From positions 1-32,865 of the IMG/VR virus record IMGVR_UViG_3300020203_000060: DNA of 32,865 bases. One strand, given 5' to 3'. Every line of letters begins with the position of its first letter. The stretch's first letter is position 1. Below are positions 1 to 6,462 of the stretch, in pieces. A model generated the notes under the pieces. The model was not told the origin of the DNA. It made no database searches and worked only from the letters and a program-made list of their open reading frames with translations. The DNA comes from a virus. The translations under genes and the position numbers were made by a program.

Positions 1-63
1 CTATTTCTGCCCAGATATAAATTGGCAAGAAAGGGTTAGTTGAGTGGCGTAATTCAAAGGCTC

Positions 64-92
64 GCCCCCTCTGGAATTTAGTAGGGCTTTTT
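64..92 (+). terminator. weak terminator-like hairpin
   Basis: GCCC at 64-67 can pair with GGGC at 84-87, and five T residues follow at 88-92. The stem is only four pairs with a long loop, so this is a poor intrinsic terminator. Its place just upstream of the 136 promoter would suit insulation of the early block from transcription entering from the left. Bases 1-63 show no other feature except a short open frame ending at the TGA at 41-43. Confidence 0.2.
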
Positions 93-135
93 AAGTGTTG
101 CTCTAAATAATAATAAAAAGTAGTATAGTTTTTGC

Positions 136-164
136 TTGACATGTCTGTAATTATATACTAGATT
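136..164 (+). promoter_or_regulatory. sigma70-type promoter of the right-reading (early) block
   Basis: A perfect -35 TTGACA at 136-141 is followed after exactly 17 bases by TAGATT at 159-164, which fits the -10 consensus at four of six positions. An 8-base palindrome, GACATGTC (138-145), overlaps the -35 box and could be an operator. The first gene starts at 197, giving a leader of about 25 bases. The promoter is inferred from sequence only. Confidence 0.6.
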
Positions 165-196
165 AGACTAAAATGTAAATAGAATAAAGGAAAAAT

Positions 197-460
197 ATGA
201 CAACAGAATTTCTTAGGCATCTAAATGAAATAGTTGGAATGATATTAAGAGCAAAAAACAGCGCAGAAAAAATAGGATACTCTCCACGATACGAAGCGGC
301 GGACTTGCTTTTAGATTGTATAAACAGTGGCTTGGAGGAAAGCAATTATAAAAAGTGCGCTTGTAATCGTTGGCACGATGAGCAAGGAGATCTTTGCGAC
401 GAATGTCAAAACTTTGCAAGCGCACTTTTAAAAGATCGGCTTGCTTGGCTTGGAAAATAA
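197..460 (+). CDS. small Cys-rich protein, possible zinc knuckle (87 aa)
   Basis: First gene after the 136 promoter, with a good ribosome site (AAAGG, seven bases before ATG). The N-terminal half is helical. Residues 54-70 contain C54, C56, H60, C67 and C70, spaced like a small metal-binding knuckle. No family is recognised. Its position ahead of the RecT-like gene suggests a role in early DNA metabolism or control, but this is inference from position. A longer frame for the next gene overlaps its end, but that gene's better start lies downstream at 484, so the two need not overlap. Confidence 0.7.
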   Translation: MTTEFLRHLNEIVGMILRAKNSAEKIGYSPRYEAADLLLDCINSGLEESNYKKCACNRWHDEQGDLCDECQNFASALLKDRLAWLGK

Positions 461-483
461 TAAATAATAAAGGAATAAAAAAA

Positions 484-1362
484 ATGAAAAATGAAATAAT
501 AGCTATAGATTATAGCTCAAAGGAAACAATAGAAGTTTTGAGGCAAATTCTAGCAGTGGGAGCGACTGATACAGAGCTATCCCTCTTTATAGAAATATGT
601 AAATCAACTGGATTAAATCCCTTCAAGAAGGAAATTTGGTTTATTAAAACTAAGGGGAAAAAATACAAAGACGAAATGGGAAACTGGCAGGAAGGCGCAG
701 CGAGACTGCAAATTATGACAGGGATAAACGGCTTTCTTGCCATTGCTAATAATCATCCTCAATTTGATGGCTTAGAGTGTGACGTATTTTATGCAGCAGA
801 TAAAAAAACGCCGTTGTCAGCGGTTGTTAAGGTACATAGAAAAGATCGTAAATTCCCGAGTGTGGCTACTGCCTTGTGGCACGAATACTATAAGCCCAAC
901 AAATACGGAAACGTTGGAATTTGGGAACAAATACCCAGTATCATGATTGCAAAGTGCGCTAAATCTCTAGCCCTGAGGGAAGCTTTTCCTCAGGAGCTAA
1001 ATGGTTTATACACGCAGGAAGAAATGAGCGCAGAAGATTCGCCGAAGGTTGAGACTGTAAAGCCTGAGCGTGCAAAACTAGAGACTATAAAGCCTTTACC
1101 CTTTGAAGACGATCAGTTGCCAGATTTTGAGCAAGAAAAAGCACAGAAGAAAGCAGGAGAAGAAACACAAGTAGAGACATGGACGGAGCCTAGCGGTGTT
1201 TATTTTCAATATAATTTAGAAACGTATCCTCATAAGACGGCGGAGCATAAAGGAATGTTTTTTAAAAAGTTGACGCAGAAAAAAGGGGTAGAGGTATCTT
1301 TGAATATTTGGGAAGTACCCGAGCTAATCGAAGGTCTTAAACAATATTTAATTAAAGGGTAA
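484..1362 (+). CDS. RecT/Bet-family single-strand annealing recombinase (292 aa)
   Basis: Belongs to the phage RecT/Bet annealing proteins, which bind single-stranded DNA and promote annealing and strand invasion during phage recombination. The family pattern is clear in residues 1-185: a helical start, then SLFIEICKSTGLNPFKKEIW, a reference to testing a small-molecule-like core (RLQIMTGINGFLAIA), and a helix near IMIAKCAKSLALREAFPQ. The remaining ~100 residues are an acidic linker and a separate small domain not usual for the shortest Bet proteins. ATG 484 is chosen because AAAGGAATAAAAAAA precedes it; the upstream start at 394 would overlap the previous gene by 67 bases. A coiled-coil gene and SSB follow, a common recombination trio. 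No paired exonuclease is seen in the window unless the small nuclease at 8247 fills that role. Confidence 0.9.
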   Translation: MKNEIIAIDYSSKETIEVLRQILAVGATDTELSLFIEICKSTGLNPFKKEIWFIKTKGKKYKDEMGNWQEGAARLQIMTGINGFLAIANNHPQFDGLECDVFYAADKKTPLSAVVKVHRKDRKFPSVATALWHEYYKPNKYGNVGIWEQIPSIMIAKCAKSLALREAFPQELNGLYTQEEMSAEDSPKVETVKPERAKLETIKPLPFEDDQLPDFEQEKAQKKAGEETQVETWTEPSGVYFQYNLETYPHKTAEHKGMFFKKLTQKKGVEVSLNIWEVPELIEGLKQYLIKG

Positions 1363-1368
1363 AACAAA

Positions 1369-2025
1369 ATGGAAATAGTAGAATTTAAACCAATTAAAAA
1401 CTGGGATGACGCTAATAAACTTTTAGAATTAGTTTATGAAAAATTTAGCGTTATCCCTCAAGTGGAAATTAAAGACGAGATCGTGAGGTGCGACGTTGGA
1501 AATCTCATGAGAGAGGTTGCACACATGAGCAAGCAGCTTGACGTAGTTTCAAAGCAGTTGAAACAGCCAGCAAAGGATTATGTAGAGCAAATAGATTTTA
1601 AAATAAATCCTTGCCTTGACTCTTTAGAGATTGCTAAAGAGGCTTATAAAACAAGCGTTATAGCGTGGGATAATAAAAAAATGGAGTTGCTCAGAGTCGC
1701 AGAAATTGAGAGGGTAGCCAAAGAAAAAGAAAGACTCTTGGAAGAGCAAATACTTGCGGAGATGGAGGGGAAAAAAGCTGAGGTAAGACACATAGAAAGA
1801 GTGTCCGAGGCATTAGAAGTTAAGGAGATTAAAAACATAATCAAAGAAGAGGCGGCAGGTGTGACTATAAGAAAGATTAAGAAATTTAGAATAGTTGACG
1901 AGAAATTAATCCCAAAAGATTATTTATTAGTCAATGAGACTAAAATAAGAAAAGCAATGCACGCTAATTTAGCAGTTGAAGGCGTTGAGTATTATGATGA
2001 ACAAACGACTAGCGTAAGAATTTAA
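1369..2025 (+). CDS. coiled-coil recombination-module protein, DUF1351-like (218 aa)
   Basis: Starts six bases after the RecT-like stop. The middle (about residues 55-160) is charged and helical, likely a long coiled coil. The C-terminus (about 170-218) has a compact pattern with IPKDYLLVNETKIRKAM, a Val-rich turn and a final aromatic/Arg strand. This resembles the DUF1351-like proteins found beside recT and ssb in many temperate phages, whose exact role is not settled. A part in recombination is inferred from neighbours. No catalytic motif is seen. Confidence 0.65.
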   Translation: MEIVEFKPIKNWDDANKLLELVYEKFSVIPQVEIKDEIVRCDVGNLMREVAHMSKQLDVVSKQLKQPAKDYVEQIDFKINPCLDSLEIAKEAYKTSVIAWDNKKMELLRVAEIERVAKEKERLLEEQILAEMEGKKAEVRHIERVSEALEVKEIKNIIKEEAAGVTIRKIKKFRIVDEKLIPKDYLLVNETKIRKAMHANLAVEGVEYYDEQTTSVRI

Positions 2026-2049
2026 ACAATATATAAAGGAATAAAAAAA

Positions 2050-2487
2050 ATGAGCTATCAAAAATTAATTATAGTTGGATCGCTAGGTGCAGAGCCAGTG
2101 AGTAAAGTAACGCCGCAGGGCAAGGCAGTTAGTCAATTTAACGTAGCAGTCAATGATACGAAGGACTTAGTTACTTGGTTTAAAGTTGTGGCGTTTGAAG
2201 GACAAGCTGAAAACTGTAACAAGTTTCTTCATAAAGGATCTAAGGTGCTAGTAGAGGGGCGGTTAAAGTTTGACAAATACACCGACAAAAATGGCGTAGA
2301 AAAAACTGGTCATAGCGTAGTAGCCTCGCAGGTTAAATTTTTATCAAGTAAATCAGAGAGTCAAGCTGAGCCGTTTTCTCAAGTGCCAAGCAGTGATGAG
2401 ATAAAGCAGCAGAATTTTGGAGAGCTTAAACTTAAAGATGCAGGTAAGGCTGAGCTATCGTTTGAAGACTTCGAGATCCCCTTTTAA
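2050..2487 (+). CDS. ssb: single-stranded DNA-binding protein (145 aa)
   Basis: An OB-fold SSB of the bacterial type. Residues 1-100 carry the family landmarks: LIIVGSLGAEPVSKVTPQGK, the FNVAV strand, TWFKVVAFEGQAENCNKFLH, and GSKVLVEGRLKFDKYTDKNG. A flexible linker follows, and the protein ends in DFEIPF, matching the acidic DDDIPF-type tail by which SSB recruits partner proteins. It would coat single-stranded DNA for replication and for the RecT-like annealing protein two genes upstream. AAAGGAATAAAAAAA precedes the start, almost the same leader as that of the RecT-like gene. Confidence 0.93.
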   Translation: MSYQKLIIVGSLGAEPVSKVTPQGKAVSQFNVAVNDTKDLVTWFKVVAFEGQAENCNKFLHKGSKVLVEGRLKFDKYTDKNGVEKTGHSVVASQVKFLSSKSESQAEPFSQVPSSDEIKQQNFGELKLKDAGKAELSFEDFEIPF

Positions 2488-2500
2488 AAAGAAGAATTAT

Positions 2501-2761
2501 ATGAAAGGAAAAGAAGTTTTAGAAAGTAGAGCTACATTAACGTTACCGAACGGATTTCAAATTAGAATTTGGAGAGACGAGGAAGTTAGCTTAGATGTGG
2601 ACAGGTTGGAAAATAAAGATGTTCACATAATCTTTGATAAGATAAAGCCGTATTTTACGCTTAAGGATATGTTAGAAATATTAAAAACTATCCCTAGAGT
2701 TGTAGCGATTGAAATCACTGACAGCAGGGGCGAGGGTATTGTTTGGTATGATTGGTATTAA
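2501..2761 (+). CDS. hypothetical protein (86 aa)
   Basis: Not recognised. The start at 2501 follows the SSB stop by 13 bases, with a modest AAGAAG site; a longer frame starting inside ssb at 2417 is unlikely. The sequence alternates strands and helices (LTLPNGFQIRIWRDEEVSLD, then LKDMLEILKTIPRVVAIEI) and ends with an aromatic tail, YDWY. It is soluble, with no membrane segment. It separates the recombination trio from the paralogue arrays. Confidence 0.65.
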   Translation: MKGKEVLESRATLTLPNGFQIRIWRDEEVSLDVDRLENKDVHIIFDKIKPYFTLKDMLEILKTIPRVVAIEITDSRGEGIVWYDWY

Positions 2762-2775
2762 TAAAAGGAAATATT

Positions 2776-2997
2776 ATGAAATCAAAATCAGCGTTAGTTC
2801 TAGAGTGGTGTAAGGAAAATCGAATAGTAAATTTAATCACTTTTTACGAGGGTGCGTTGTCACACTACGATGATGTATACGGAACAACAGACGAATGTGC
2901 GGACACTATAATAGGTGGCTTTGATGCCGAACAGAATTATCACAAATTGCCAGAGAATATTTTTAAAGAGAAAGTTAGCAATAGGAAGAAGAAATAA
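2776..2997 (+). CDS. family A small protein, copy 1 (73 aa)
   Basis: First of three tandem paralogues. Shared core: (L/I)xEWCKxNxIVxLITFYEG, then HYxDVYGTTDE, VIGGFD and KLPxxIFKxKV. The start at 2776 (AAAAGGAAATATT before ATG) makes it align from the first residue with the other copies; the longer frame from 2752 overlaps the previous gene. Across the LITFYEG to YGTT stretch its DNA differs from copy 3 at only about six of 64 positions, closer than to its neighbour copy 2. Function unknown. The fold is probably a small alpha/beta domain. Confidence 0.75.
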   Translation: MKSKSALVLEWCKENRIVNLITFYEGALSHYDDVYGTTDECADTIIGGFDAEQNYHKLPENIFKEKVSNRKKK

Positions 2998-2998
2998 A

Positions 2999-3361
2999 AT
3001 GAAATCAATTGGCGAGTTACTCTTTCAGGTGCTTCCAAGCGGTGAGTACCCAACAGCGATTAATAGGTGTAGATGGTCTGAGGATATAAAGAAAGCTATC
3101 TTCCCATCACAGGAAATTAAAGGAAATAATATTATGAAAACAAAAACAGAGCTAGTTATAGAATGGTGTAAAAAAAATAAAATAGTAGATTTAATCACGT
3201 GCTATATGGGTGGAATATATCACTACAAGTACACAGACGGAACAACAGATGAGGATGCAAAGCTCGTCATAGGCGGCTTTGATGATAAAAGGAATTATTA
3301 CAAACTGCCAGCCGATATTTTTAAAGTAAAAGTTAGTAAGAAGAAAAAGGAAATAAAATGA
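2999..3361 (+). CDS. family A small protein, copy 2, with extra N-terminal stretch (120 aa, or 75 aa)
   Basis: Two starts are plausible. ATG 2999 (AGGAAGAAGAAATAAA before it) gives 120 residues, beginning MKSIGELLFQVLPSGEYP. ATG 3134 (AAAGGAAATAATATT before it) gives a 75-residue protein that aligns from its first residue with copies 1 and 3. The extra 45 residues resemble nothing else here and may be what remains of a small gene whose stop was lost. The core differs from the other copies (CYMGGIYHYKYTDGTTDEDA). Its stop overlaps the next start as ATGA. Confidence 0.7.
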   Translation: MKSIGELLFQVLPSGEYPTAINRCRWSEDIKKAIFPSQEIKGNNIMKTKTELVIEWCKKNKIVDLITCYMGGIYHYKYTDGTTDEDAKLVIGGFDDKRNYYKLPADIFKVKVSKKKKEIK

Positions 3362-3729
3362 AAACAAGAAAAGAATTATTGCGAGAGTGGTGGAACGATA
3401 GGGGAATAGTACGTTTAATCACTTTTTATGAGGGGACGTGGTCACACTACGCTGATGTATACGGAACAACAGAAGAAGATGCGAAACATGTCATCGGTGG
3501 CTTTAATGACAAACAGACTTATTATAAGTTGCCTGATAATATTTTTAAAGTAAAAGTTACGAAGAGTCAAGAAGCTTACGTATCTGATTATGCCCTTACT
3601 AGACTTAAATCAGAGAAGAGGTGTCAGGGAATTTTCGCCACATTACATGAAAACTCTTTTTATCCCTATGTAGAGTCTGAAGTCAACAAAGTTACAATTA
3701 CCTGGGAAGAATTGGAAGAAATAAAATGA
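3358..3729 (+). CDS. family A small protein, copy 3, with C-terminal extension (123 aa)
   Basis: Residues 1-70 are the family A core (EWWNDRGIVRLITFYEG, HYADVYGTTEEDA, VIGGFND, KLPDNIFKVKV). About 50 more residues follow, with a Ser/Tyr-rich patch and an acidic end (ITWEELEEIK), not present in copies 1 and 2. It overlaps both neighbours by ATGA, so translation is probably coupled. DNA similarity to copy 1 suggests recent duplication or gene conversion. Function unknown. Confidence 0.75.
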   Translation: MKTRKELLREWWNDRGIVRLITFYEGTWSHYADVYGTTEEDAKHVIGGFNDKQTYYKLPDNIFKVKVTKSQEAYVSDYALTRLKSEKRCQGIFATLHENSFYPYVESEVNKVTITWEELEEIK

Positions 3730-4010
3730 AAAGAAAATTTTACGGATTCCAAAGTAAGAATTATATAGACTTATCTTTTGTCGCCTACATCGGAGCAGGG
3801 AGTAAAACGGTGGAAGTCCGAGACAAGAACATGTCTGTCCTGTGGCGTACAGAATTTGACACAATAGATGAGGGTGATGCTTATGCACAGAATTTAATTA
3901 GACTCATAGAAGACACGACAGAAGATAAGAGCCTTGTGGAGGAGGTGAAATTTCTTACTTTTATGGTTGTAACGATCGGAATGTTGATATTTTATACTAA
4001 TTTATTATAA
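3726..4010 (+). CDS. family B small protein, copy 1, with C-terminal membrane anchor (94 aa)
   Basis: Residues 1-65 are the family B core: MKRKFYGFxxxxYIDLSxVAYI, a central strand pair, LWRTEF, then a helix DAYAQNLIRLIED. Unlike copies 2 and 3, it continues into a hydrophobic segment (about residues 75-94, FLTFMVVTIGMLIFYTNLL) that looks like a C-terminal membrane anchor. That tail resembles the anchors of both family C proteins downstream, which also end in TNL(I/L). It overlaps the previous gene by ATGA. Function unknown. Confidence 0.72.
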   Translation: MKRKFYGFQSKNYIDLSFVAYIGAGSKTVEVRDKNMSVLWRTEFDTIDEGDAYAQNLIRLIEDTTEDKSLVEEVKFLTFMVVTIGMLIFYTNLL

Positions 4011-4019
4011 GGAGAGTTT

Positions 4020-4232
4020 ATGAAAAGAAAATTTCACCAGTTTGACACCAATTTTTATATAGACTTGTCTGCGGTTATACATATCAAGGTAGCTATTTAT
4101 AACAAAGATTATCATGAGGTAGTTGTCCGAGGCATAGACCGTCAAAAACTTTGGGAAGCGCGATTTACTACGGCAGAAGATGCTCATGCTTACGCAAAAG
4201 ATTTAATTAAATTAATGGAGGAAATAGAATGA
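4020..4232 (+). CDS. family B small protein, copy 2 (70 aa)
   Basis: Starts behind a strong AAGGAGAG site. It has the same layout as its neighbours: MKRKFHQFDTNFYIDLSAVI, a beta pair around YHEVVVRGIDRQ, LWEARFTT, and the helix DAHAYAKDLIKLMEE. It ends without the membrane tail of copy 1. Likely a small cytoplasmic beta-beta-alpha protein. It resembles the broad class of short phage proteins of unknown role. Its stop overlaps the copy 3 start by ATGA. Confidence 0.75.
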   Translation: MKRKFHQFDTNFYIDLSAVIHIKVAIYNKDYHEVVVRGIDRQKLWEARFTTAEDAHAYAKDLIKLMEEIE

Positions 4233-4438
4233 AAAGAAATTTTTACGATTATGCGGATTGCGAATATATAGACTTATCTTTGGTTGCTTATGTCAAAGTG
4301 AAGAAATACCCACCTGATATTTTTGAGGTATGTACTCAAAATAGAGATCGTGAAGAGCTTTGGTATGAAAGGTTTAAAACACGAGAAGACGCCGCAGCCT
4401 ACGCAAATAGGTTAGTAGCCTTAATGGAGGAACGATAG
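4229..4438 (+). CDS. family B small protein, copy 3 (69 aa)
   Basis: Third family B paralogue: MKRNFYDYADCEYIDLSLVA, a beta pair around IFEVCTQNRDRE, LWYERFKT, helix DAAAYANRLVALMEE. GGAGG stands ten bases before the start, inside the end of copy 2. The conserved LW-(x)-(x)-RF and DAxAYAxxL residues define the family; the middle loop varies most, as expected if the copies have taken on different targets. Function unknown. Confidence 0.75.
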   Translation: MKRNFYDYADCEYIDLSLVAYVKVKKYPPDIFEVCTQNRDREELWYERFKTREDAAAYANRLVALMEER

Positions 4439-4439
4439 A

Positions 4440-4778
4440 ATGAAAGCTAAAACCAAAAGACTTACACTTAAAGACCTCAATGCGAGCTTGCGATCTCTAG
4501 GAGATGAGGTGTATCGGAATGAGAAAGCACAGAGCGACAGAGCCGCAGAGATGCGAGGAAATCACGTAAAACTACTTAGGGAAGTTGAGAAATGGAAGCG
4601 TGATCTGTTGGGTGATGTAAAGAATGAGAAATGGTTTAACGAGCAGAGAAACGAAGCCGAAATAGAAATCAAGAACAAATTGACTAATCACATTCTTGAA
4701 AATAGAAGACTTAAGAATCTTTTCTATTATGGATCTTTACTGATTGTTTTGTTGCTGATTATCACTAATTTAATTTAA
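4440..4778 (+). CDS. family C tail-anchored coiled-coil protein, copy 1 (112 aa)
   Basis: Starts one base after the previous stop. N-terminus MKAKTKRLTLKDLNASLRSL, then a charged helical stretch (about residues 25-90), then a hydrophobic segment near residues 92-112 (YYGSLLIVLLLIITNLI) that ends the protein. This is a C-terminally anchored membrane protein with a cytoplasmic coiled coil. Such a layout resembles XhlA-type or superinfection-exclusion proteins, but no family is recognised. Its first ~13 and last ~20 residues closely match copy 2; the middle has diverged. Confidence 0.75.
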   Translation: MKAKTKRLTLKDLNASLRSLGDEVYRNEKAQSDRAAEMRGNHVKLLREVEKWKRDLLGDVKNEKWFNEQRNEAEIEIKNKLTNHILENRRLKNLFYYGSLLIVLLLIITNLI

Positions 4779-4787
4779 AGGAAATTT

Positions 4788-5111
4788 ATGAAAGCTAAAA
4801 CCAAAAGACTTACAATTAAAGACCTCAAAGAATTAATAGACGAGTTGTCACAAAGAGGGTATAGGAACGAAGAAGCGGCACGCGAAAGAATAACGGAAGA
4901 CGCACGCAGGGCTGAAAACCTAAGGGCAGAATTACTACGATGGAAATACGAAATGCAAGAAGCGTTAGCAAAAACGAGACTTGAGCTTACTATGGAAAGA
5001 CTTGCAGATACTAGAACGAGTAGGGAGGGCTTGGTGCAGAAACTTAAGAATCTTTTCTGTTACGGATTTTTGCTCATTGTTTTAATACAAATTGTTACTA
5101 ATTTAATATAG
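4788..5111 (+). CDS. family C tail-anchored coiled-coil protein, copy 2 (107 aa)
   Basis: AAAGGAAATTT precedes the start. N-terminus MKAKTKRLTIKDLKELIDEL is nearly identical to copy 1, and so is the C-terminal anchor (LKNLFCYGFLLIVL...VTNLI). Between them lies a strongly charged helix rich in Arg and Glu (about residues 25-85) with little direct similarity to copy 1. Conserved ends with a diverged middle suggest that membrane position is fixed and partner choice varies. Function unknown. Confidence 0.75.
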   Translation: MKAKTKRLTIKDLKELIDELSQRGYRNEEAARERITEDARRAENLRAELLRWKYEMQEALAKTRLELTMERLADTRTSREGLVQKLKNLFCYGFLLIVLIQIVTNLI

Positions 5112-5119
5112 GGGGATTC

Positions 5120-5443
5120 ATGAAAATAACTTTAGGCTTCCTTAAAGCGTGCAAGGCTTGCGATGGGTTTATCAAGTGGTTTAAAAAACAAAAGTCAAAA
5201 GAATTGGTCGACTTAATGAACACGCTGATAAAAGAAAGGCGGCACTACTGGGCTTGCAGGCTAATGAGGGAGTCCTTCAGCATGGAGCAAACTAAGCGGT
5301 ACCTCGAATATGAATATAAAGTCCGCAAGTCTCTTAGGTACGCCGATTATATTACTCGCGAGGCAGCGATGCCTGGCTACTTGCAGTATGGATTAAGTTT
5401 AATTAAAGAGGGGGAGTATGAAAGTAACACTAAAATTTCTTAA
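5120..5443 (+). CDS. family D helical small protein, copy 1 (107 aa)
   Basis: Starts behind AGGGGGATTC. It is all-helical, with the pattern MKITLGFLKACKACDGFIKWF, LVDLMNTLIKER, HYWACRLM and LEYEYKVRKSL. This recalls a widespread phage/prophage domain with a GACxxxxxWF start and a WAxWLI helix, usually of unknown function; the match is from memory and is not close. It ends YGLSLIKEGEYES, a tail shared in part with copy 2 and with the 40-residue gene at 5928. The next start lies inside its last 26 bases. Confidence 0.72.
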   Translation: MKITLGFLKACKACDGFIKWFKKQKSKELVDLMNTLIKERRHYWACRLMRESFSMEQTKRYLEYEYKVRKSLRYADYITREAAMPGYLQYGLSLIKEGEYESNTKIS

Positions 5444-5720
5444 AGAAAGAGGGGCTTGCGACGAGGGTGTAGATTGGCTTAGAAAACGAAAGACGAGAGA
5501 TTTAGTAGAGGTATTAAAATTGCTAATTAAACAAAATAGACTCGGCTGGGCTGAATGGTTGATCCAGAAGTTTTTTAAGTTTGAAGAGATCCAGCAGTAC
5601 CGAGAGTTCGAATACGAAGTTAATATAGCCCTCAAGTCTGCCAATTGCTCTACGCAGCGTGCAGCCAGGGCTTTGGTACTACTCTACGGAATAGATTTAA
5701 TTAAAAGAAGTGATTCATGA
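5418..5720 (+). CDS. family D helical small protein, copy 2 (100 aa)
   Basis: The start lies inside copy 1, behind AGAGGGGGAGT, so the site doubles as coding sequence. Pattern: MKVTLKFLKERGACDEGVDWLRKRKTRDLVEVLKLLIKQ (read in two parts), WAEWLIQKFF, YREFEYEVNIALKSA, and end YGIDLIKRSDS. It fits the GAC...W...WAxWLI phage domain better than copy 1. Predicted soluble and helical. Function unknown. Confidence 0.74.
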   Translation: MKVTLKFLKERGACDEGVDWLRKRKTRDLVEVLKLLIKQNRLGWAEWLIQKFFKFEEIQQYREFEYEVNIALKSANCSTQRAARALVLLYGIDLIKRSDS

Positions 5721-5941
5721 AACCGAAAATACACTATCAATTAGTTAGCAAAGACGGCTTAACCTCAGATCCTAAGCCCTTAAAACAAGTAGTCCCTTAT
5801 ATCACGCAGGCTTTTTGTCGGATGAAAAACGAAAAAATAGAGATACAACCATTTCCAGATATGGGAACGCCCTTCACGTATGAGAACAGGTTTTATAAAC
5901 TTAAAGAAATAATGGAGGTTTACATTTATGAAGAAGAATAA
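5717..5941 (+). CDS. family E small protein, copy 1 (74 aa)
   Basis: Overlaps the previous stop by four bases. It begins MKPKIHYQLVSKDGL and ends YKLKEIMEVYIYEEE, and both ends recur in the second copy at 6050. The middle is variable. The alternating pattern suggests a small beta-rich fold. No family is recognised. A ribosome site for the next small gene lies inside its last codons. Confidence 0.7.
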   Translation: MKPKIHYQLVSKDGLTSDPKPLKQVVPYITQAFCRMKNEKIEIQPFPDMGTPFTYENRFYKLKEIMEVYIYEEE

Positions 5942-6050
5942 CGAGGAAATAAAAGAATTAGTAAAGGAAGTACGGAGGATAGGCAAGCTACTCTATTTGC
6001 AATTCTTGGTTATGCAATACGGAATAGAGTTGTTTAAAGAGGGGAAATGA
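5928..6050 (+). CDS. 40-residue small protein
   Basis: A short frame between the two family E copies. It starts behind a strong GGAGG nine bases upstream of the ATG, overlaps the end of the previous gene by 14 bases and shares one base with the next start (TGATG). The N-terminal half is charged (KKNNEEIKELVKEVRR) and the C-terminus, LVMQYGIELFKEGK, resembles the tails of both family D proteins (QYGLSLIKEG, LYGIDLIKRS). It may be a real small protein or a shortened family D relative kept for coupling. Confidence 0.55.
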   Translation: MKKNNEEIKELVKEVRRIGKLLYLQFLVMQYGIELFKEGK

Positions 6051-6277
6051 TGAAACGAACAGTACAGTATCAATTATTAAGTAAAGACGGTTTAAAATCC
6101 GAGTTTAGAGCAATGGAGACAGAGGGAGGCATTAGAGATTGCATAACAACAAGCGTAGCAAAAGATTTAGCTTACAGTGCAGAGCCTTATACGGTGGGAG
6201 AGCTTACTAATTACGAAACTAGAAGCTATCAACTTTCAGAGGTTAGAGAGATTTTTATTTACAAGGAGGTATTATGA
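6050..6277 (+). CDS. family E small protein, copy 2 (75 aa)
   Basis: Paralogue of the gene at 5717: it begins MKRTVQYQLLSKDGL and ends YQLSEVREIFIYKEVL. ATG 6050 is preferred over the adjacent ATG 6047, because the GAGGGG site is only two bases from 6047 and because 6050 aligns with copy 1. Its 3' end contains AAGGAGG for the next gene and overlaps it by ATGA. Function unknown. Confidence 0.72.
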   Translation: MKRTVQYQLLSKDGLKSEFRAMETEGGIRDCITTSVAKDLAYSAEPYTVGELTNYETRSYQLSEVREIFIYKEVL

Positions 6278-6462
6278 GCGAAGAAAAACCAGCTAAGACA
6301 GCAGAAGAAATATTAGCTTATCTTAAGGAAGAAATTGACAACGTATGCCACGACTTTGACGATAAACACGAGTTTTTTAAGGGCTACTCGACAGGGATAA
6401 CGGACACCTTAGAAGACGTTAAGACGTTTGTTTTGGGGGGTTATGACGGAAAAACCAGTTAG
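6274..6462 (+). CDS. family F small protein, copy 1 (62 aa)
   Basis: Carries the family F layout in its simplest form: EEKPAKTAEEILAYLKEEI at the N-terminus, then FFKGYSTGITDTLEDVKTFV and LGGYDG at the end. The K-T-A-E-E-I start is found at the front of many short phage proteins, with unknown meaning. AAGGAGG lies seven bases before the start. Probably two helices, soluble. Its end overlaps the start of the broken copy 2 by 20 bases. Confidence 0.72.
   Translation: MSEEKPAKTAEEILAYLKEEIDNVCHDFDDKHEFFKGYSTGITDTLEDVKTFVLGGYDGKTS

Noticed and set aside
394-483. A 30-residue N-terminal extension of the RecT-like protein
   Set aside because: It lies over the end of the Cys-rich gene, has poor similarity to the family, and a strong ribosome site precedes ATG 484.
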